Source: Streptomyces scopuliridis RB72 (GTDB taxonomy: Bacteria; Actinomycetota; Actinomycetes; Streptomycetales; Streptomycetaceae). From it: a stretch of 64,000 bases of DNA. This document shows positions 42,657-51,662 of this stretch, one piece after another. Location of the stretch: contig NZ_JOEI01000015.1 in the NCBI RefSeq assembly GCF_000718095.1, positions 1-64,000 on the forward strand. Reading direction: 5' to 3'. Under the pieces are notes generated by a model, which worked only from the letters and a program-made list of their open reading frames with translations, was not told the origin of the DNA and made no database searches. The position numbers and the translations under genes are program-made. Position 1 is the stretch's first letter; each line of letters starts with the position of its first letter.

Positions 42657-42839
42657 GCCGATTATGCACTTGACCGTTCTTCCGCCTCCCGCGTCGTAAC
42701 GCGGGCGGCCATCCGCTGACGAAGACCGGGCTCGGACAGGACCTCGGCCGTACAGGCCCCTGTCCCGAGCGGTTCGTCGCTGCCCGCGTGACGGAGCCGA
42801 GCGACCACACCCATCCCGTTCTTCACACGGAGACGTCAC
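42657..42839 (+). promoter_or_regulatory. possible attenuator leader of the second EamA gene
   Basis: Right after the leader-peptide stop, CGCGGG (42700-42705) can pair with CCCGCG just upstream (42688-42693, inside the uORF). CGCGGGC (42700-42706) can instead pair with GCCCGCG (42782-42788) far downstream. The two pairings exclude each other. Between them a stable hairpin forms (about 42730-42740 with 42759-42770). A ribosome sitting on the uORF's proline codons or stop would block the first pairing, the standard logic of translation-coupled attenuation. Which signal it reads is unknown. Confidence 0.5.
42664..42699 (+). CDS. leader peptide MHLTVLPPPAS
   Basis: Eleven codons from ATG 42664 to TAA 42699. 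It contains three consecutive prolines, a sequence known to stall ribosomes. It starts within a few bases of the predicted transcription start and ends at an RNA hairpin. No protein homology can be judged at this length; the case rests on placement and the surrounding structure. Confidence 0.5.
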   Translation: MHLTVLPPPAS

Positions 42840-43805
42840 GTGCCGAATCCTGTATCTTCCGCTGCTTCCGGCCTGCCGGTCGGGCGGAGTCTGTTCTTTC
42901 TGATCGTCGCCGGGGTCGCCTGGGGGACCGCCGGCGCCGCCGCCTCGCTGGTCTACCGGGTCAGTGACCTCGGCCCTCTCGCGCTCTCCTTCTGGCGCTG
43001 CCTGGGCGGTCTCGTCCTGCTGCTCGGCGCGCTCGCGCTCCGGCGGCGCCGGGAGCCCGCGCCCGCGGAGCCGCGCCGGCGACGGCTGCTCCGGATCCTC
43101 GGGACCGGTATCGGTCTCACCGTCTTCCAGAGCGCCTACTTCGCCGCCGTCGAAGCGACCGGTCTCGCGGTCGGTACGGTCGTCACCCTCGGCGCCGGCC
43201 CCGTCCTCATCGCGCTCGGCGCCCGCCTGACCATGGGCGAGCGGCTGGGCGGCGGCGGTCTGGTCGCGGTGACGGGCGCGCTCGCCGGGCTCGGAGTGCT
43301 GGTACTCGGCGGTGAGAGCGGCTCCGTACGCCCGGCCGGCATCGCGCTCGCGATCCTGTCGGCGGCCGGGTACGCGGGGATCACCCTGCTCACGCGCCGG
43401 CTGGGGCGCGAGGGCGGCGGTGGCGACGCGATGGCCACCACCGCCTGGGCGTTCGCCATCGGCGCGGTCCTGCTGCTGCCGATCGCCTGGGGCGAGGGGC
43501 TGCTGCCGCACACCGCGGAACCGGCCCGGGTGGTCTGGCTGCTGGTGTACGTCGCGGCGGTGCCGACCGCGCTCGCCTACGCCCTCTACTTTGCCGGGGC
43601 AGCGGTGGTGCGGGCCGCGACCGTCTCGGTGATCATGCTGCTGGAGCCGGTGAGCGCGGCGGTGATCGCCGTCGTTCTGCTCGGTGAGCGGCTGACCGTC
43701 GCGACTCTGCTGGGTACGGTCCTGCTGCTCGCGGCGGTGACCGGTCTCGCGCTGGCCGAGGCGCGCCTCGCAGCTGTACGGCGCCGGGCGGCGGCGGTCG
43801 TCTGA
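42840..43805 (+). CDS. EamA-family drug/metabolite transporter
   Basis: 321 residues, ten membrane helices, two EamA repeats; the last ends [24 protein letters not shown]. It resembles the upstream gene in build but differs in sequence. GGAG at 42829-42832 serves GTG 42840. A leader peptide and alternative RNA structures precede it, so it seems to be induced separately, perhaps by the compound it exports. Confidence 0.85.
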   Translation: MPNPVSSAASGLPVGRSLFFLIVAGVAWGTAGAAASLVYRVSDLGPLALSFWRCLGGLVLLLGALALRRRREPAPAEPRRRRLLRILGTGIGLTVFQSAYFAAVEATGLAVGTVVTLGAGPVLIALGARLTMGERLGGGGLVAVTGALAGLGVLVLGGESGSVRPAGIALAILSAAGYAGITLLTRRLGREGGGGDAMATTAWAFAIGAVLLLPIAWGEGLLPHTAEPARVVWLLVYVAAVPTALAYALYFAGAAVVRAATVSVIMLLEPVSAAVIAVVLLGERLTVATLLGTVLLLAAVTGLALAEARLAAVRRRAAAVV

Positions 43806-43848
43806 CACCGCCGCCCGAACTCCGCGTGGTGTCGTCCGTGGTGTCGTC

Positions 43849-44547
43849 TCAGAGCGCGGAGAGATAGTCCGGCAGTGCGATGGCCGGGTCGAGATCGTCG
43901 GACCGGACGGGCGCGCCGTAGCCGCGCGCGAGCGGGACGACCCCGGCCCAGTGCGGCAGCGAGAGGTCCTCGGGATCGTCGTTGGGGCCGCCCGTGCGGA
44001 CCTTGGCGGAGACCTCGTCGAGATCGAGGCGGATCACGGCGGTCGCCGCCAGCTCACGGGCGTTCGCCGGGCGCGAGTCGTAGGAACGGCCCGGTACGAC
44101 GTGGTCGACGATCGCGTCGAGCGCGGTGCGCCGTTCCTCGGGGTCGGTCACCTGGCGGGCGATGCCGTGGACCACGACGGAGCGGTAGTTGATCGAGTGG
44201 TGGAAGGCGGAGCGCGCGAGCACCAGACCGTCGACAAGCGTCACGGTCAGACAGACGGCGAGACCGGGGCCGGCCTCGCTCTCGGCCGCGCGCTCCGTAC
44301 CGCCGCCGGCCGCTGTCATGCGCAGTGGCCGCGAACCGGTCGAGCCATGGACGTACAGCCGCTCGTCCACCCGGCCGTAGAGCGTCGGCAGGACGACCGG
44401 AGCGCCGTCGCGGACGAAACCGAGGTGGCAGACATACGCCTCGTCGAGTATCCCGTGCACCAGCTCGCGGTCGTATGCCGCCCGCTCGCGGGCGCGGGTG
44501 GGGACGGTGCGTGGGGTGGGCTGGTAGGCGGCGGTGCTCTCCGGCAT
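43849..44547 (-). CDS. pyridoxamine 5'-phosphate oxidase-like flavin protein
   Basis: 232 residues of the FMN-binding split-barrel family (PNPOx/NimA-like): YVCHLGFVRDGAPVVLPTLY near the N-terminus, then YVHGSTGSRPLR and the FHHSINYRSVVVHG strand. It could be an oxidase, a reductase or an F420/FMN-binding protein. The ATG at 44547 has TGGAG 8 bases upstream and is preferred to ATG 44559. It is divergent from a MocR regulator, 35 bp away, which suggests a link to vitamin B6 or amino-acid chemistry. Confidence 0.8.
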   Translation of the reverse strand: MPESTAAYQPTPRTVPTRARERAAYDRELVHGILDEAYVCHLGFVRDGAPVVLPTLYGRVDERLYVHGSTGSRPLRMTAAGGGTERAAESEAGPGLAVCLTVTLVDGLVLARSAFHHSINYRSVVVHGIARQVTDPEERRTALDAIVDHVVPGRSYDSRPANARELAATAVIRLDLDEVSAKVRTGGPNDDPEDLSLPHWAGVVPLARGYGAPVRSDDLDPAIALPDYLSAL

Positions 44548-44559
44548 TGCGATCTCCAT

Positions 44560-44571
44560 TGCACTAGTGCA
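44560..44571. promoter_or_regulatory. palindromic operator TGCACTAGTGCA
   Basis: A perfect 12-bp palindrome in the 35-bp gap between two divergent genes, directly followed by TAATCT, a likely -10 element of the MocR gene. Binding here would affect both promoters. The MocR regulator is the natural candidate ligand. Confidence 0.72.
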
Positions 44572-44582
44572 TAATCTTCTTT

Positions 44583-45914
44583 GTGCTAGGAGAGTATCGG
44601 ATTGAGGGTCGGCGCGCGGCGGAGATTTCCGCCAGCGTGGAGCGCGCGGTGGGTTCCGGGGAGCTGGCTCCGGGGCAAGTCCTCCCGCCGATGCGGGAGT
44701 TGGCGACGGAGCTGGGGGTCAATCCGAATACGGTCGCCGCCGCCTACCGGAGCCTGCGGGACCGAGGGGTGATCGAGACGGCGGGGCGCCGGGGGAGCAG
44801 GGTGCGGGCCCGCCCCGCCAGTACGGCGCGCGGCTCGATCCGGGTCGACGCGCCTCCGGGCGTACGCGATGTGTCGGAGGGCAACCCCGATCCGGCGCTG
44901 CTGCCCCCGCTGCACGACGCCCTCGCCGCCGCCGCGCTGCACAACGCGGACCATCCGGGGCTGTACGGACAGGCGCCCGTCGACCCGGAGTTCGCGCGGC
45001 TCGCCCGCGCGGGGCTCGACGCCGACGGGGTGCCGGCCGGACCGGTCGCCGTGACCTCCGGATCGCTGGACGCGATCGAACGCGTACTGGCGGCCCATCT
45101 GCGACCGGGCGACGCGGTGGCCGTCGAGGATCCGGGCTGGGGCGGTCTGCTGGATCTGGTGCCCGCGCTCGGGCTGCGGCCCGAACCGATGGGGGTCGAC
45201 GACGAGGGGCCGCTCCCCGCCGGACTGGCACGGGCGCTGCGGGCCGGTGTCCGCGCGGTCATCGTCACCGACCGCGCGCAGAACCCGACCGGCGCCTCGG
45301 TGGGGGCGGCCCGCGCCGAGGATCTGCGCGCCCTGCTCGCCGCTTATCCCGAGGTGCTGCTCATCGAGGACGACCACGGCCACGGCATGGTCGATCTGCC
45401 GCTCCACCCGCTCGCCGGGACCACCGGCAGCTGGGCGTTCGTACGCTCCACCGCGAAGGCGTACGGACCGGATCTGCGGATCGCGGTGCTCACCGGGGAC
45501 GCCCTGACCGTGGACCGGGTGACGGGGCGTCAGCAGCTGGGTCCCGGCTGGGTCAGCCGGCTTCTCCAGCGCGCCGTCGTGGAGCTGTGGACCTCGGGGG
45601 CCGTGGATGTGCCGGCCGTGGCGCGGTCGTACGGCGAGCGGCGCGACGCGCTCGTACGGGCCCTGGCGGAGCGGGGCATCGAGGCGCACGGCCGTAGCGG
45701 GATGAACGTCTGGGTGCCGGTGGCCGACGAGACCGGGGCGGTGGCACGGCTGCTGCACGCGGGCTGGGCGGTCGCGCCGGGGGCGCGCTTCCGTATGGCC
45801 ACGCCGCCGGGCGTACGGCTGACGGTGTCGGACATGACGGGCGACGACATCGGGCCGGTCGCCGACGCGGTGGCATCGGCGGCCGGCCCGGCGCCCGCGC
45901 GCAGCTACGGCTGA
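44583..45914 (+). CDS. MocR-type GntR/aminotransferase regulator
   Basis: 443 residues: a GntR winged helix (about 12-80; LPPMRELATELGVNPNTVAAAYRSL) joined to an aminotransferase fold-I domain (about 95-435). The PLP lysine is K292 in STAKAYGPDL. MocR proteins sense PLP or an amino compound by aldimine exchange; PdxR and GabR are examples. The start is GTG 44583, almost at the predicted promoter, so the mRNA may be leaderless. It probably controls the divergent flavin gene. Its 3' end overlaps the convergent EamA gene by 10 bp. Confidence 0.86.
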   Translation: MLGEYRIEGRRAAEISASVERAVGSGELAPGQVLPPMRELATELGVNPNTVAAAYRSLRDRGVIETAGRRGSRVRARPASTARGSIRVDAPPGVRDVSEGNPDPALLPPLHDALAAAALHNADHPGLYGQAPVDPEFARLARAGLDADGVPAGPVAVTSGSLDAIERVLAAHLRPGDAVAVEDPGWGGLLDLVPALGLRPEPMGVDDEGPLPAGLARALRAGVRAVIVTDRAQNPTGASVGAARAEDLRALLAAYPEVLLIEDDHGHGMVDLPLHPLAGTTGSWAFVRSTAKAYGPDLRIAVLTGDALTVDRVTGRQQLGPGWVSRLLQRAVVELWTSGAVDVPAVARSYGERRDALVRALAERGIEAHGRSGMNVWVPVADETGAVARLLHAGWAVAPGARFRMATPPGVRLTVSDMTGDDIGPVADAVASAAGPAPARSYG

Positions 45915-46933
45915 GGCGCGGCCGGGACCTGCGCGGCTACGGGCCGCTTCCTGGCCCTGCTCTGGGTGAGCGCGGCCCCGGCCAGGACGATCAGGGCGCC
46001 GACGGGCGTGTTCCAGCTCAGTTGTTCGCCGAGCAGGGTGACACCGGCCGCCGTGGCGATGACCGGGATGAAGTACGTGACCATCTGGCCCGTCGTCGGG
46101 CCGACTTCGGCGACCACCCCGTACTGGAGCAGGATCGCCAGACCGGTGCCCAGCGCGCCGAGCACGATCACGGCGAGCAGCGGACCCGCCGGGAGCGAGG
46201 TCGGCAGAGTGGTGAACAGCGGTGTCACGAGAGCGAGTTGCAGCGTGGCCAGGAAGAGCTGCGCGCCGGTCAGGGAGAGATGGGAGCTGCTGTTGCCCGC
46301 CAGCGTGCGGCGTACGTAGATCCAGCCGATCGGATAGCTGAGCGAGGCGAGCAGTGCCATCGCCGTACCCGTGACATCCAGACCGGAGAAGCCCTGCCAG
46401 GCACCCAGCACGGTCAGCACACCGAGGAAGCCGAGGCCGAGCCCGGCGACCCGGCGCCGGGTGGGCCGGTCCTCGGAGAGCGCGACCAGCGACAGAGCCA
46501 TGCCCCAGAGCGGCGACGTGGCGTTGCAGATGCCCGCGAGCGTCGAGGGAATCGTCAGCTCGGAGTAGGCGAACAGCGAGAACGGCAGCGCGTTGAGGAA
46601 GAACGCCGCGACGGCCAGATGCCCCCAGGTGCGGGGCCCGCGCGGCAGGCGGTCCCGCTTCACCGCCATCGCCACGGCCAGCACCGCCGTACCGAAGAAG
46701 AGCCGGCCGAAGGTGACCTGGAAGGGGGCGAAGCCATGGGTGCCCACCTTGATGAGCAGAAAGCTGAAGCCCCAGATGAGCGCGAGCACCGCGAACCGGA
46801 TGCGCCAGTCCACGGCGGGGCGGGTACGGAGGGAGCCCGGCCGCGCCGGATCGGCGGCGGCGGGCGCGGCCGGAACGGCGGGGGAGGGGGAGACGGAGTC
46901 CGGCCCGGGACGGGGCGGGGTGGCGGTGCTCAT
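45905..46933 (-). CDS. EamA-family transporter, LysR-linked
   Basis: 342 residues. A Pro/Ala-rich cytoplasmic N-terminus (about 1-45) precedes ten membrane helices in two EamA repeats (FAVLALIWGFSFLLIK starts the first). ATG 46933 begins the natural MSTATPP start; upstream codons belong to the promoter. It is divergent from a LysR regulator 73 bp away, the usual layout for inducible amino-acid or metabolite exporters. The substrate is unknown. Confidence 0.84.
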   Translation of the reverse strand: MSTATPPRPGPDSVSPSPAVPAAPAAADPARPGSLRTRPAVDWRIRFAVLALIWGFSFLLIKVGTHGFAPFQVTFGRLFFGTAVLAVAMAVKRDRLPRGPRTWGHLAVAAFFLNALPFSLFAYSELTIPSTLAGICNATSPLWGMALSLVALSEDRPTRRRVAGLGLGFLGVLTVLGAWQGFSGLDVTGTAMALLASLSYPIGWIYVRRTLAGNSSSHLSLTGAQLFLATLQLALVTPLFTTLPTSLPAGPLLAVIVLGALGTGLAILLQYGVVAEVGPTTGQMVTYFIPVIATAAGVTLLGEQLSWNTPVGALIVLAGAALTQSRARKRPVAAQVPAAPQP

Positions 46934-47006
46934 ACGGACAGCCTGGCGTGAACCATCTCGTAGAACAAGCGAGATTATGTGCACCACTCTGATTAGTATT
47001 GCTTAC

Positions 47007-47924
47007 ATGTTGAATCTGGAGCGCCTGCGCACGCTGGATGCCCTGGCCCGCCACGGCTCGGTGAGCGGCGCGGCCGAGGGGCTGCATGTCACCACCTCCG
47101 CCGTCTCCCAGCAGCTGGCCAAACTGGAGCGGGAGGTGGGCCAGCAGTTGCTGGCCAGGAACGGGCGCGGCGTACGGCTCACCGACGCGGGACGGCTGCT
47201 CGCCGACCACGCCGCGCGGATCCTCTCCCAGGTCGAGGTCGCGCAGTCGGACATCGAGGCGCAGCGCGGCCGGGTGGTCGGGGAAGTGCGGATCTCGGCC
47301 TTCCCGACGGCCGCCCGCGGGCTCTTCCCGCTGGCGATCCGCGCGCTGCGCGAGGATCATCCGGAGCTGCGGGTCCGCTCGCGCGAGGTGGAACCCGAGG
47401 CCGGGATCCGCGGCGTCATCAGGGGGGATCTCGATCTCGCCGTGGTGCTGGACTGGAGCAACAAGCGGCTGCCGGTGCCCGGCGGGCTGGCGACGGCGCA
47501 TCTGCTCGACGATGTCCCCGATGTGGCCATGCCCGCGGACCATCCGCTCGCGCACCGGTCGGAAGTGGACCTGGAGGAGTTCGCGGACGACCCCTGGGTC
47601 TCCTGGCCCGAGGGCGAATTCTGCTACGAGTGGCTGATGTTCACGCTGCGCTCGAAGGGGTTCGAGCCGCGGATCGCGCATCTCGCGGGGGAGTACCACA
47701 CGCAGCTCGCGCTGATCGCGGAGGGACTCGGGGTCTGTGTCGCGCCCCGGCTGGGCCGCGGCCCCGTGCCGGAGGGCGTGGCGGTCGTGCCCGTACGGCA
47801 GCGGATGCGCCGGCACGTCTACGCCGTGTGGCGGACGGACGCGGACCGCCGTCCGTCGATCCGGGCCGCCGTCGAGGCGCTGGGGGAAGCGGCCGGGGCC
47901 GCGAACCAGCTGGTCGGCGGCTGA
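47007..47924 (+). CDS. LysR-family regulator
   Basis: 305 residues: LysR winged helix (1-60; LNLERLRTLDALARHGSVSGAA) and a type-2 periplasmic-binding-like effector domain (about 85-290). ATG 47007 begins at the conserved helix. The gap to the divergent exporter gene holds T-x11-A type AT-rich half-sites typical for LysR binding. It probably activates the exporter in response to its substrate. Confidence 0.86.
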   Translation: MLNLERLRTLDALARHGSVSGAAEGLHVTTSAVSQQLAKLEREVGQQLLARNGRGVRLTDAGRLLADHAARILSQVEVAQSDIEAQRGRVVGEVRISAFPTAARGLFPLAIRALREDHPELRVRSREVEPEAGIRGVIRGDLDLAVVLDWSNKRLPVPGGLATAHLLDDVPDVAMPADHPLAHRSEVDLEEFADDPWVSWPEGEFCYEWLMFTLRSKGFEPRIAHLAGEYHTQLALIAEGLGVCVAPRLGRGPVPEGVAVVPVRQRMRRHVYAVWRTDADRRPSIRAAVEALGEAAGAANQLVGG

Positions 47925-48034
47925 CCGGAGGGGGAGGACGGAGTGGGGCGGCCGGAGGACTTCACCTTCTGCCGACGAAAAGTGGAGCCCGCCGGCCGCC
48001 GGTCATGGGTGGGGGGATTCGGCCACGCGTCGGA

Positions 48035-48499
48035 TCACGCGAGCGAGATCGAGTCCCCGGTGACCTTGATCGGCGTCGCGGGCAGCGGCTGCGTCGCGGG
48101 TCCGGCCTTCACACTGCCGTCCGCCACGCTGAACTGGCTGCCATGACACGGGCAGTGGATGATCCCGTCGGAGATGTCCTTCACGGCGCAGCCCGCGTGG
48201 GTGCACTTGGAGGAGAACGCCTTGAACTCGCCCGCCGTGGGCTGGGTGACCACCACGCCCTGGTCGGCGAAGACCATCCCGCCGCCCTCCGGGATCTCGG
48301 TGGTCTTCGCGAGGACAGCGGTCAGTCCCGCACCGCCGCCCGCGTCGTCGTCGGGCGTCGCGGGCTTCCCGGCAGCGGACTCCGCCGGAGTGTCCGAGCC
48401 GCCGCACGCGACCAGCGCCGCCGCCAGCCCCGTCGCGCCCGCCGCCGCGACCACGGTCCGGCGTGCGACGACCCGTGCGGTCCCCTGCGTTCCCGTCAT
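48035..48499 (-). CDS. Rieske [2Fe-2S] lipoprotein, Tat-exported
   Basis: 154 residues. A twin-arginine signal (R13-R14) ends in a lipobox LVAC with C32 as the probable lipidated cysteine. A low-complexity linker (about 35-55) leads to the Rieske fold. Cluster ligands are C99 and H101 (CTHAGC) and C116 and H119 (CPCHG); C104 and C118 should form the disulfide. It would carry electrons on the outer face of the membrane; its partner is not encoded nearby. Small stand-alone Rieske lipoproteins like this are frequent in Streptomyces. Confidence 0.9.
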   Translation of the reverse strand: MTGTQGTARVVARRTVVAAAGATGLAAALVACGGSDTPAESAAGKPATPDDDAGGGAGLTAVLAKTTEIPEGGGMVFADQGVVVTQPTAGEFKAFSSKCTHAGCAVKDISDGIIHCPCHGSQFSVADGSVKAGPATQPLPATPIKVTGDSISLA

Positions 48500-48579
48500 A
48501 CCGAGCTCCGTTCCCTGATGGGCTCTGCGCCGGCCGGTCGGCCGTTCAGCGATAGGTACGGCTATACCCGCCGCCGTGT

Positions 48580-50688
48580 TCAGATACCGAGAGACTTCCT
48601 GAGGAAGTCGAGTTCGTGGCGCAGTAGAGTGTCCGCCTGCCCCACACGGGTGACGAGATGGCCTGCCCCCAGCAGCGGCAGTACGGAGTGCGGCCGGCCC
48701 GCGGCGAGCAGCGCGGCCGAGAGCCGCAGTGTATGGGCGGGGAACACATTGTCGTCGGCGAGTCCGTGGACGAGCAGCAGCGGCCGGGTCAGCCTGTCCG
48801 CGTACGGGATCAGCGAACAGCGGTCGTAGTTCTCGGGCTGGATGCCGGGATGGCCGAGGTAACGCTCCTCCCAGTACGTGTCGTACAGCCGCCGGTCGGC
48901 CGGCGCCGCGCCCGCGACCGCCGCGTGGAACACCTCGGGACGGTGCAGTACGGCCGCCGCCGCCAGATAGCCGCTGAACGACCAGCCCCGGATCCCCACC
49001 CGCGCCAGGTCCAGCGCGTCGTACCGCTCGGCCGCCGCGTGCAGCGCGTCGATCTGGTCCGTCAGGACGGGCGTCAGCCGGTCCCCGAGGATGGCCCGCT
49101 GCCACTCCACACCGCGCCCGGGGGTGCCACGCCCGTCCGTGGCCAGTACGGCGAACCCCTGCTCCGCGAACCACTGGCACACGGCGGTGTACCAACCGCC
49201 GCCCTTCGTCACGACCTGCATGCCGGGGCCCGCGTACGGGCTGAGCAGTACGGGCAGCTTGCCCGCGTCCGGTGTGTACCAGGACGGAAGATGCAGCCGG
49301 CCGCGCAACTCCCGCTTCCCGAGGGCCAGATGGACCGGCTCGGGGGTGACCAGCGGCTGTTCGGTGAGGACCGCGATCCGGCCCGACGGGGCGCCGCCGC
49401 GTACCACCGTGACCGTGTGTCCGTCCGGGGTCCTGCTGTCGAGGACGACGGTGTCGCCGCCCGCCGAGGCGGTGTGCACTCCCGGCTCGTCCGTCAGCCT
49501 GACGAACCCGGTGTCCGGGGCGTACGACCAGACATGGGTCTCTGTGGGCTCCTCGCTCGCGGTGAAGAGGACCCGCTCGCCCACCGCGCCGAGCACCGCG
49601 CGGACCTGGAGTCCGTCCGGCGCGAAGGCGTCGCCGATCCGCAGGGAGCGGGCGTCGCCGCGTACGCACGGCAGGACCGCCCTCCCCGACGCGGTGTGCA
49701 GGGGAGCGCCCGGCGGCCACTCCCCCCAGTGTTCGTCGGTCTGCCGGAACAGCCGCTCGACCTCGCCGTCGGCCGGGTCGACGCCCAGGACCCATAGTGT
49801 GCGCTGGTCCCGGGTCTGGAGACCGATCACTGGCCCGCCGCTCTTCTCCCAGCCGGCGCTGACGACATACTCGAAGGCCGGGTCCCGCCAGACACCCGCC
49901 GGAGCCTCGTCCTCGGGGGCGCGCTCCGGCAGCCGTACGGGGATGTGCCGGCCGTCGAGCCTGACAACGCGCAGCGACGTCCGCGCGTTGGCGGTGCCCG
50001 CCGCCGGATACGGCACCGCGCGCGGCGCCCGTGCCGGATCGGACGGATCGCCGAGGTACCAGCGGCGCACCATCGAGGTGTCGACCCGGGCCACCAGCAG
50101 GGCGTCCCCGTCGGGCGACCACCAGTAGCCGCGCGTCCTGCCGATGGACTCCGCGGCGGTGTGATCGGCCATCCCGTAGGTCACATCGGGGGTCTCGGGC
50201 TCGGCGAGCGGCCGGTCGTCCGTACCGTCGGTGCGTACGACGCGCAGCGCGCCGCCGCTGACATAGGCGACGTGCGCGCCGTCGGGCGAGGGACGCGGAT
50301 CGACGACCGGGCCCTCGGTGCGGACGCGCCATGGAGCGCCGCCGTCCGTCCGTACGACCCAGAGGGCGCCGGCCAGCGCGTATGCCACCACGCGCGCCTC
50401 GCGGTCGGTGGCGTACCCCACCACTCCCACCGAGGTCTCGCGGGCCCGTTCGCGGCGTATCCGTTCCGCGTCGGAGACGGGCATGTCGCCGGTGGGGTCC
50501 GAGGGGTCGGCGAGAATCCGCTCCTCGCCGTTCTCGTACAGCCACAGCCGGCTGCGCGGATCGACGCCCGACACGGACCGTACGAACAGCACGCGCTCGC
50601 CGTCCGGTGACACGGTGAACTGCCGGGGGACACCCAGCGAGAAGCGGCGGGTACGGGCGAACTGCAGCGGAAAGCCGGTGGTCTCCAT
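48580..50688 (-). CDS. S9-family prolyl oligopeptidase / dipeptidyl peptidase IV-like
   Basis: 702 residues: an N-terminal beta-propeller (about 1-430; DPP-IV-type repeats) and a C-terminal alpha/beta-hydrolase domain. The nucleophile serine is in RGWSFSGYLAAA (about 570), the aspartate in HGLADDNVF and the histidine in LLGAGHLV. No signal peptide, so it acts in the cytoplasm on short peptides. The glycine after the nucleophile motif is partly replaced (WSFSG instead of WSYGG). ATG 50688 is used. Confidence 0.87.
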   Translation of the reverse strand: METTGFPLQFARTRRFSLGVPRQFTVSPDGERVLFVRSVSGVDPRSRLWLYENGEERILADPSDPTGDMPVSDAERIRRERARETSVGVVGYATDREARVVAYALAGALWVVRTDGGAPWRVRTEGPVVDPRPSPDGAHVAYVSGGALRVVRTDGTDDRPLAEPETPDVTYGMADHTAAESIGRTRGYWWSPDGDALLVARVDTSMVRRWYLGDPSDPARAPRAVPYPAAGTANARTSLRVVRLDGRHIPVRLPERAPEDEAPAGVWRDPAFEYVVSAGWEKSGGPVIGLQTRDQRTLWVLGVDPADGEVERLFRQTDEHWGEWPPGAPLHTASGRAVLPCVRGDARSLRIGDAFAPDGLQVRAVLGAVGERVLFTASEEPTETHVWSYAPDTGFVRLTDEPGVHTASAGGDTVVLDSRTPDGHTVTVVRGGAPSGRIAVLTEQPLVTPEPVHLALGKRELRGRLHLPSWYTPDAGKLPVLLSPYAGPGMQVVTKGGGWYTAVCQWFAEQGFAVLATDGRGTPGRGVEWQRAILGDRLTPVLTDQIDALHAAAERYDALDLARVGIRGWSFSGYLAAAAVLHRPEVFHAAVAGAAPADRRLYDTYWEERYLGHPGIQPENYDRCSLIPYADRLTRPLLLVHGLADDNVFPAHTLRLSAALLAAGRPHSVLPLLGAGHLVTRVGQADTLLRHELDFLRKSLGI

Positions 50689-50792
50689 GGTCTCCAGGTC
50701 TCTCTCACGGGCACGCCGAGGGAACCCCGGGCGTGTTCTGACAGGCGAAAACGACCGAGCGGCGCTTCACCACCCCGAAGTAACCTGGCGCA

Positions 50793-51662
50793 ATGCTCAC
50801 CGAAGTCACCGCGACCCGCTATGTCACGCCCTTGCGTGAGGGCGGCTCGCTTCCGGGGATCGTCGAGGCCGACGATCTCGGTACGTACGTCATGAAATTC
50901 ACCGGCGCGGGACAGGGCCGCAAGACCCTGGTCGCGGAGGTGATCTGCGGACAGCTGGCCCGCAGGCTGGGGCTGAGAATCCCCGAACTGGTGCGTATGC
51001 AACTCGACCCTGTCATCGGACTCTCCGAGCCGGACCAGGAAGTACAGGAGTTGCTGAAGGCGAGCGGTGGGCTGAACCTCGGCATGGACTATCTGCCGGG
51101 ATCGATCGGCTTCGACCCGCTAGCTTACCAAGTGGGGCCGGAGGAGGCCGGGCGGATCGTCTGGTTCGACGCGGTCATCAACAATGTCGACCGCTCCTGG
51201 CGCAACCCCAACATGCTTGTCTGGCATGGTGACGTGTGGCTCATCGACCATGGCGCCACCATGATCTGGCACCACAACTGGCCCGGTGCGCGGGCTTCCG
51301 CGGCGAAGCCGTACAACGCCTCCGACCATGTACTCGCCTCCTTCGGACCCGATATCGCGTCGGCCGCCGCCGAGCTGGCGCCGCTGGTCACCGAGGAGTT
51401 GCTGACGGAGGTCACCGCCGACGTACCGGACGAGTGGCTGGTCGACGAGCCCGGCTTCGAGTCCACCGACGCGCTGCGCCGCGCGTATGTGGAGCCGCTG
51501 CTCGCGCGGGCCGGCACGATCCACGAGCGCATCACCCTCGACGCGCCCACCACGAACGGCCCTTCGCGGGCGCCCGGTTGGCTCGCCGACCGGCTGACGC
51601 CCGGAGCGCGGACCACGCGGCGGACGGCGAACGAGCAGAGCGTGAAGGACGGCGGCCAGTGA
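50793..51662 (+). CDS. HipA-like kinase domain protein
   Basis: 289 residues related to the HipA kinase fold: an N-terminal lobe (YVMKFTGAGQG as the nucleotide-binding lysine region), and a catalytic segment FDAVINNVDRSWRNPNMLVW followed by WLIDHGATMIWH, where D and N act like the HRD and DFG aspartates. The full HipA N-terminal domain is missing and no HipB antitoxin is nearby, so it is unlikely to be a classic toxin. It is coupled (GTGA) to a DUF3037 gene, a pair conserved widely. Substrate unknown. Confidence 0.78.
   Translation: MLTEVTATRYVTPLREGGSLPGIVEADDLGTYVMKFTGAGQGRKTLVAEVICGQLARRLGLRIPELVRMQLDPVIGLSEPDQEVQELLKASGGLNLGMDYLPGSIGFDPLAYQVGPEEAGRIVWFDAVINNVDRSWRNPNMLVWHGDVWLIDHGATMIWHHNWPGARASAAKPYNASDHVLASFGPDIASAAAELAPLVTEELLTEVTADVPDEWLVDEPGFESTDALRRAYVEPLLARAGTIHERITLDAPTTNGPSRAPGWLADRLTPGARTTRRTANEQSVKDGGQ

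Noticed and set aside
44586..47816. A 1076-codon open frame on the minus strand
   Set aside because: It runs antisense across a MocR gene, an EamA gene and a LysR gene that are all clearly recognisable; its His/Arg/Gly-rich translation is typical of high-GC shadow frames.
48500..50545. Long in-frame upstream extension of the Rieske gene
   Set aside because: The stretch is antisense-frame shadow of the S9 peptidase gene; the Tat signal fixes the Rieske start at 48499.
50793..51662. HipBA toxin-antitoxin system
   Set aside because: No HipB-type helix-turn-helix gene is adjacent and the kinase lacks the HipA N-terminal domain.
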